Shown here one piece after another: positions 6,602 through 7,354 of a stretch of DNA of 7,354 bases; position 1 is the stretch's first letter, and every line of letters begins with the position of its first letter. The DNA is from Candidatus Methanoplasma sp. Lineage in GTDB: Archaea; Thermoplasmatota; Thermoplasmata; Methanomassiliicoccales; Methanomethylophilaceae. Position numbers and translations under genes: made by a program. Under the pieces are notes generated by a model, which saw only the letters and a list, made by a program, of their open reading frames with translations, was not told the DNA's origin and ran no database searches. The stretch spans positions 1 to 7,354 of the forward strand of contig JAITQH010000084.1 of NCBI GenBank assembly GCA_031288985.1, given 5' to 3'.

Positions 6602-6609
6602 ATATATAA
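6602..6609 (-). promoter_or_regulatory. TATA box of the zinc-ribbon/transglutaminase gene
   Basis: The minus strand reads AATATTATATATT, with the core TTATATAT centred about 30 nt before the ATG at 6576. That predicts a transcript with a leader of only a few bases. No SD is present in the spacer. The box lies inside the longer reading frame that starts at 6729, which argues against that longer start. Confidence 0.6.
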
Positions 6610-6628
6610 TATTGCACAATCCTGATCG

Positions 6629-6697
6629 GATCGCGATCGGGCGGTGCGGGGATGCGGTTTTTGACCGCACGTCCTGCATTGTGCGCCGCGCCGCAGG
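6629..6697. repeat. Cluster of inverted repeats in the divergent intergenic region
   Basis: Between two divergent promoters lie a perfect 10-bp palindrome GATCGCGATC (6629-6638), a 6-bp-stem hairpin TGCGGT-ttttg-ACCGCA (6653-6669), and arms CCTGC / GCAGG (6673-6677 and 6693-6697). These could be regulator-binding sites shared by both genes, or simple consequences of GC-rich sequence. No conserved operator is recognised. Confidence 0.35.
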
Positions 6698-6721
6698 TGC
6701 GTGCATCGATGTCCGCGCGAC

Positions 6722-6728
6722 TTTATCA
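6722..6728 (+). promoter_or_regulatory. Probable TATA box of the CMD/AhpD-like gene
   Basis: TTTATCA is centred about 26 nt upstream of the ATG at 6751, in an otherwise GC-rich stretch. The spacer (CGTCCGTTTCCTATAATCGTCC) has no Shine-Dalgarno. This is consistent with a leaderless transcript. Confidence 0.45.
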
Positions 6729-6750
6729 CGTCCGTTTCCTATAATCGTCC

Positions 6751-7113
6751 ATGACCTGCGGTGAAGACAAATTCGACAAGCTGTGCACCGAAATGGGGGG
6801 CTTCTCGCCCGACACGCTGAGAGCGATCAGAGATCTCGATCCCAAGTTCATTGGCCTGATACACGATCTGGACCGCGTGATGGTGGAGGACGGCGCCATA
6901 TGCAGGAAGAACAAAAGGCTCATGGCCCTTGCGTGCGCCGCAGTGAGGATGTGCGACGACTGCATATATCCTCAGGCAAAGGTCGCCAAGAACTACGGCG
7001 CCACAAAAGAAGAGATCCTGGAAGCCGTGAGAGTGGCGGTGATGATCGGCGGGATCCCGTGCTGGTCGGCCGCGAAGAACGGCGTCGCGAGACTTTTTGA
7101 CGAATGGGATTGA
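6751..7113 (+). CDS. Carboxymuconolactone decarboxylase / AhpD-like family protein
   Basis: This 120-residue small helical protein has the CMD/AhpD pattern: an early helix region DLDPKFIGLIHDLDRVMVED, then KNKRLMALACAAVRMCDDC, then GATKEEILEAVRVAVMIGG. AhpD proteins use a C-x2-C pair plus a Glu and a His as a proton relay to reduce peroxiredoxin or other disulfides. Here the C68-x2-C71 pair is present, but the position of the relay His (four residues after the second Cys) is Gln75, in MCDDCIYPQ. Three further cysteines (51, 62, 104) are unusual for such a short protein and may take part in redox chemistry. It is transcribed away from the transglutaminase-like gene, from its own probable TATA box. 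It is probably an anaerobe's disulfide reductase or redox-sensing member of the family; the substrate is unknown. Confidence 0.88.
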   Translation: MTCGEDKFDKLCTEMGGFSPDTLRAIRDLDPKFIGLIHDLDRVMVEDGAICRKNKRLMALACAAVRMCDDCIYPQAKVAKNYGATKEEILEAVRVAVMIGGIPCWSAAKNGVARLFDEWD

Positions 7114-7117
7114 TGCA

Positions 7118-7141
7118 GACGCGCCGCACGGCGCGGGCGTC
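7118..7141 (+). terminator. GC-rich stem-loop after the CMD gene
   Basis: Five bases after the stop codon, GCGCC-GCAC-GGCGC (7121-7134) forms a short strong hairpin, with outer arms GACGC / GCGTC (7118-7122 and 7137-7141) offering an alternative pairing. A T-run comes only at 7163-7166 (CTTTTC). A terminator or mRNA 3' stabiliser role is plausible but unproven. Confidence 0.35.
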
Positions 7142-7183
7142 GGCGCGGGGCGTTGAGCGCATCTTTTCGATCCGCCTATATTA

Positions 7184-7193
7184 CATATATAAG
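7184..7193 (+). promoter_or_regulatory. TATA-like element without an obvious gene downstream
   Basis: CATATATAAG, followed by a purine-rich run (AAGAAAGAAGAGAGG), stands out in a GC-rich setting. A start site would be predicted near 7210-7218. No ATG-initiated ORF of useful length follows at the expected spacing (the ATG at 7260 gives only 11 codons). It could drive a small RNA or be non-functional. Confidence 0.3.
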
Positions 7194-7250
7194 AAAGAAG
7201 AGAGGCCGGCGGACCCCGTTCCGCGGCGCCGATCCGGGAGGGGCGTGCAG

Positions 7251-7270
7251 GCGGTATTCATGAATTGCCG
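7251..7270. repeat. Imperfect inverted repeat around the palindrome ATTCATGAAT
   Basis: A perfect 10-bp palindrome ATTCATGAAT (7256-7265) is flanked by CGG (7252-7254) and CCG (7268-7270) arms, with a single mismatch and a bulge. It is followed by the T-rich TTATTCC. It could be the 3' hairpin of a short transcript starting near 7214, or a regulator-binding site for the gene to the right. Confidence 0.3.
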
Positions 7271-7338
7271 TTATTCCTATAAACATGGTCTATAATTATT
7301 CGTATCAGGATATAATAATGCGGATATTGACATTTTTA

Positions 7339-7353
7339 CCGAAAGGTTTAAAT
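7339..7353 (+). promoter_or_regulatory. BRE/TATA-like promoter at the right edge
   Basis: CCGAAAGGTTTAAAT looks like an archaeal promoter: a purine-rich BRE (CGAAAG) directly before a TTTAAAT TATA box. If so, transcription would start about 25 nt beyond the window, driving a gene or RNA outside it. A competing reading is that the ATG at 7318 (or the in-frame ATG at 7285) starts a gene open to the window end (MRILTFLPKGLN...), with TATAATTA (7291-7298) as its TATA box about 24 nt upstream of 7318. The window is too short to decide. Confidence 0.5.
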
Positions 7354-7354
7354 C

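Noticed and set aside
6577..6729. N-terminal extension of the zinc-ribbon protein to ATG 6729
   Set aside because: The added 51 residues are Arg-rich and unlike a folded domain. They cover the TATA box, and the natural start is the Met just before the first zinc-ribbon Cys.
7104..7295. 63-codon plus-strand frame after the CMD gene
   Set aside because: It starts inside the CMD gene end, is Arg-rich, has no SD, and runs through hairpin and TATA-like sequence; no family resemblance.
1..7354. CRISPR array, insertion sequence, tRNA or rRNA
   Set aside because: No regularly spaced repeats, no transposase-like protein or terminal inverted repeats, and no tRNA cloverleaf or rRNA core sequence could be found by reading both strands.

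Overview
The window looks like chromosomal DNA of a euryarchaeon. It carries a KEOPS Cgi121 subunit, the archaeal HMG-CoA synthase/thiolase/DUF35 cluster, a zinc-ribbon membrane protein, and TATA boxes about 25 nt upstream of start codons with no Shine-Dalgarno between them. The gene content and promoter style fit Thermoplasmatota, possibly a Methanomassiliicoccales-type lineage. That placement is inference, since no marker gene here fixes it. I see no mobile element, CRISPR array, tRNA or rRNA.

Layout. At the left edge (plus strand) is the end of a cgi121-like gene. It converges on a four-gene minus-strand operon (3776 down to 452): HTH regulator, HMG-CoA synthase, thiolase-family protein, then a DUF35 zinc-ribbon/OB-fold protein, closed by a hairpin plus T-tract. 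Upstream on the same strand are two single-gene units, each with its own TATA box: a two-domain PPK2-type polyphosphate kinase (5238-3844) and a zinc-ribbon/transmembrane/transglutaminase-like surface protein (6576-5281). A divergent intergenic region with several inverted repeats leads to a plus-strand carboxymuconolactone-decarboxylase/AhpD-like protein (6751-7113). The last 241 bases hold no convincing complete gene, but do hold several AT-rich promoter-like elements, including one at the right edge.

How the genes work together. In characterised archaea the thiolase makes acetoacetyl-CoA and passes it to HMG-CoA synthase inside a complex bridged by DUF35, which is the entry to mevalonate and archaeal lipid synthesis. 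Here HMG-CoA synthase keeps its Glu/Cys/His catalytic residues. The thiolase has lost all three diagnostic catalytic positions (nucleophile Cys to Gly87, HDCF Cys to Asp288, GHP His to Tyr337) while the rest of the protein is intact and well conserved. This is the most interesting observation in the window: an apparently non-catalytic thiolase kept inside the complex operon. It implies a structural or regulatory role and a different source of acetoacetyl-CoA. The first-gene regulator is a natural candidate for controlling this step.

Translation signals split cleanly. The first gene of each unit has a TATA box about 25-30 nt upstream of its ATG and no Shine-Dalgarno, so it is probably leaderless or nearly so. 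The internal operon genes have purine-rich or clear Shine-Dalgarno motifs.
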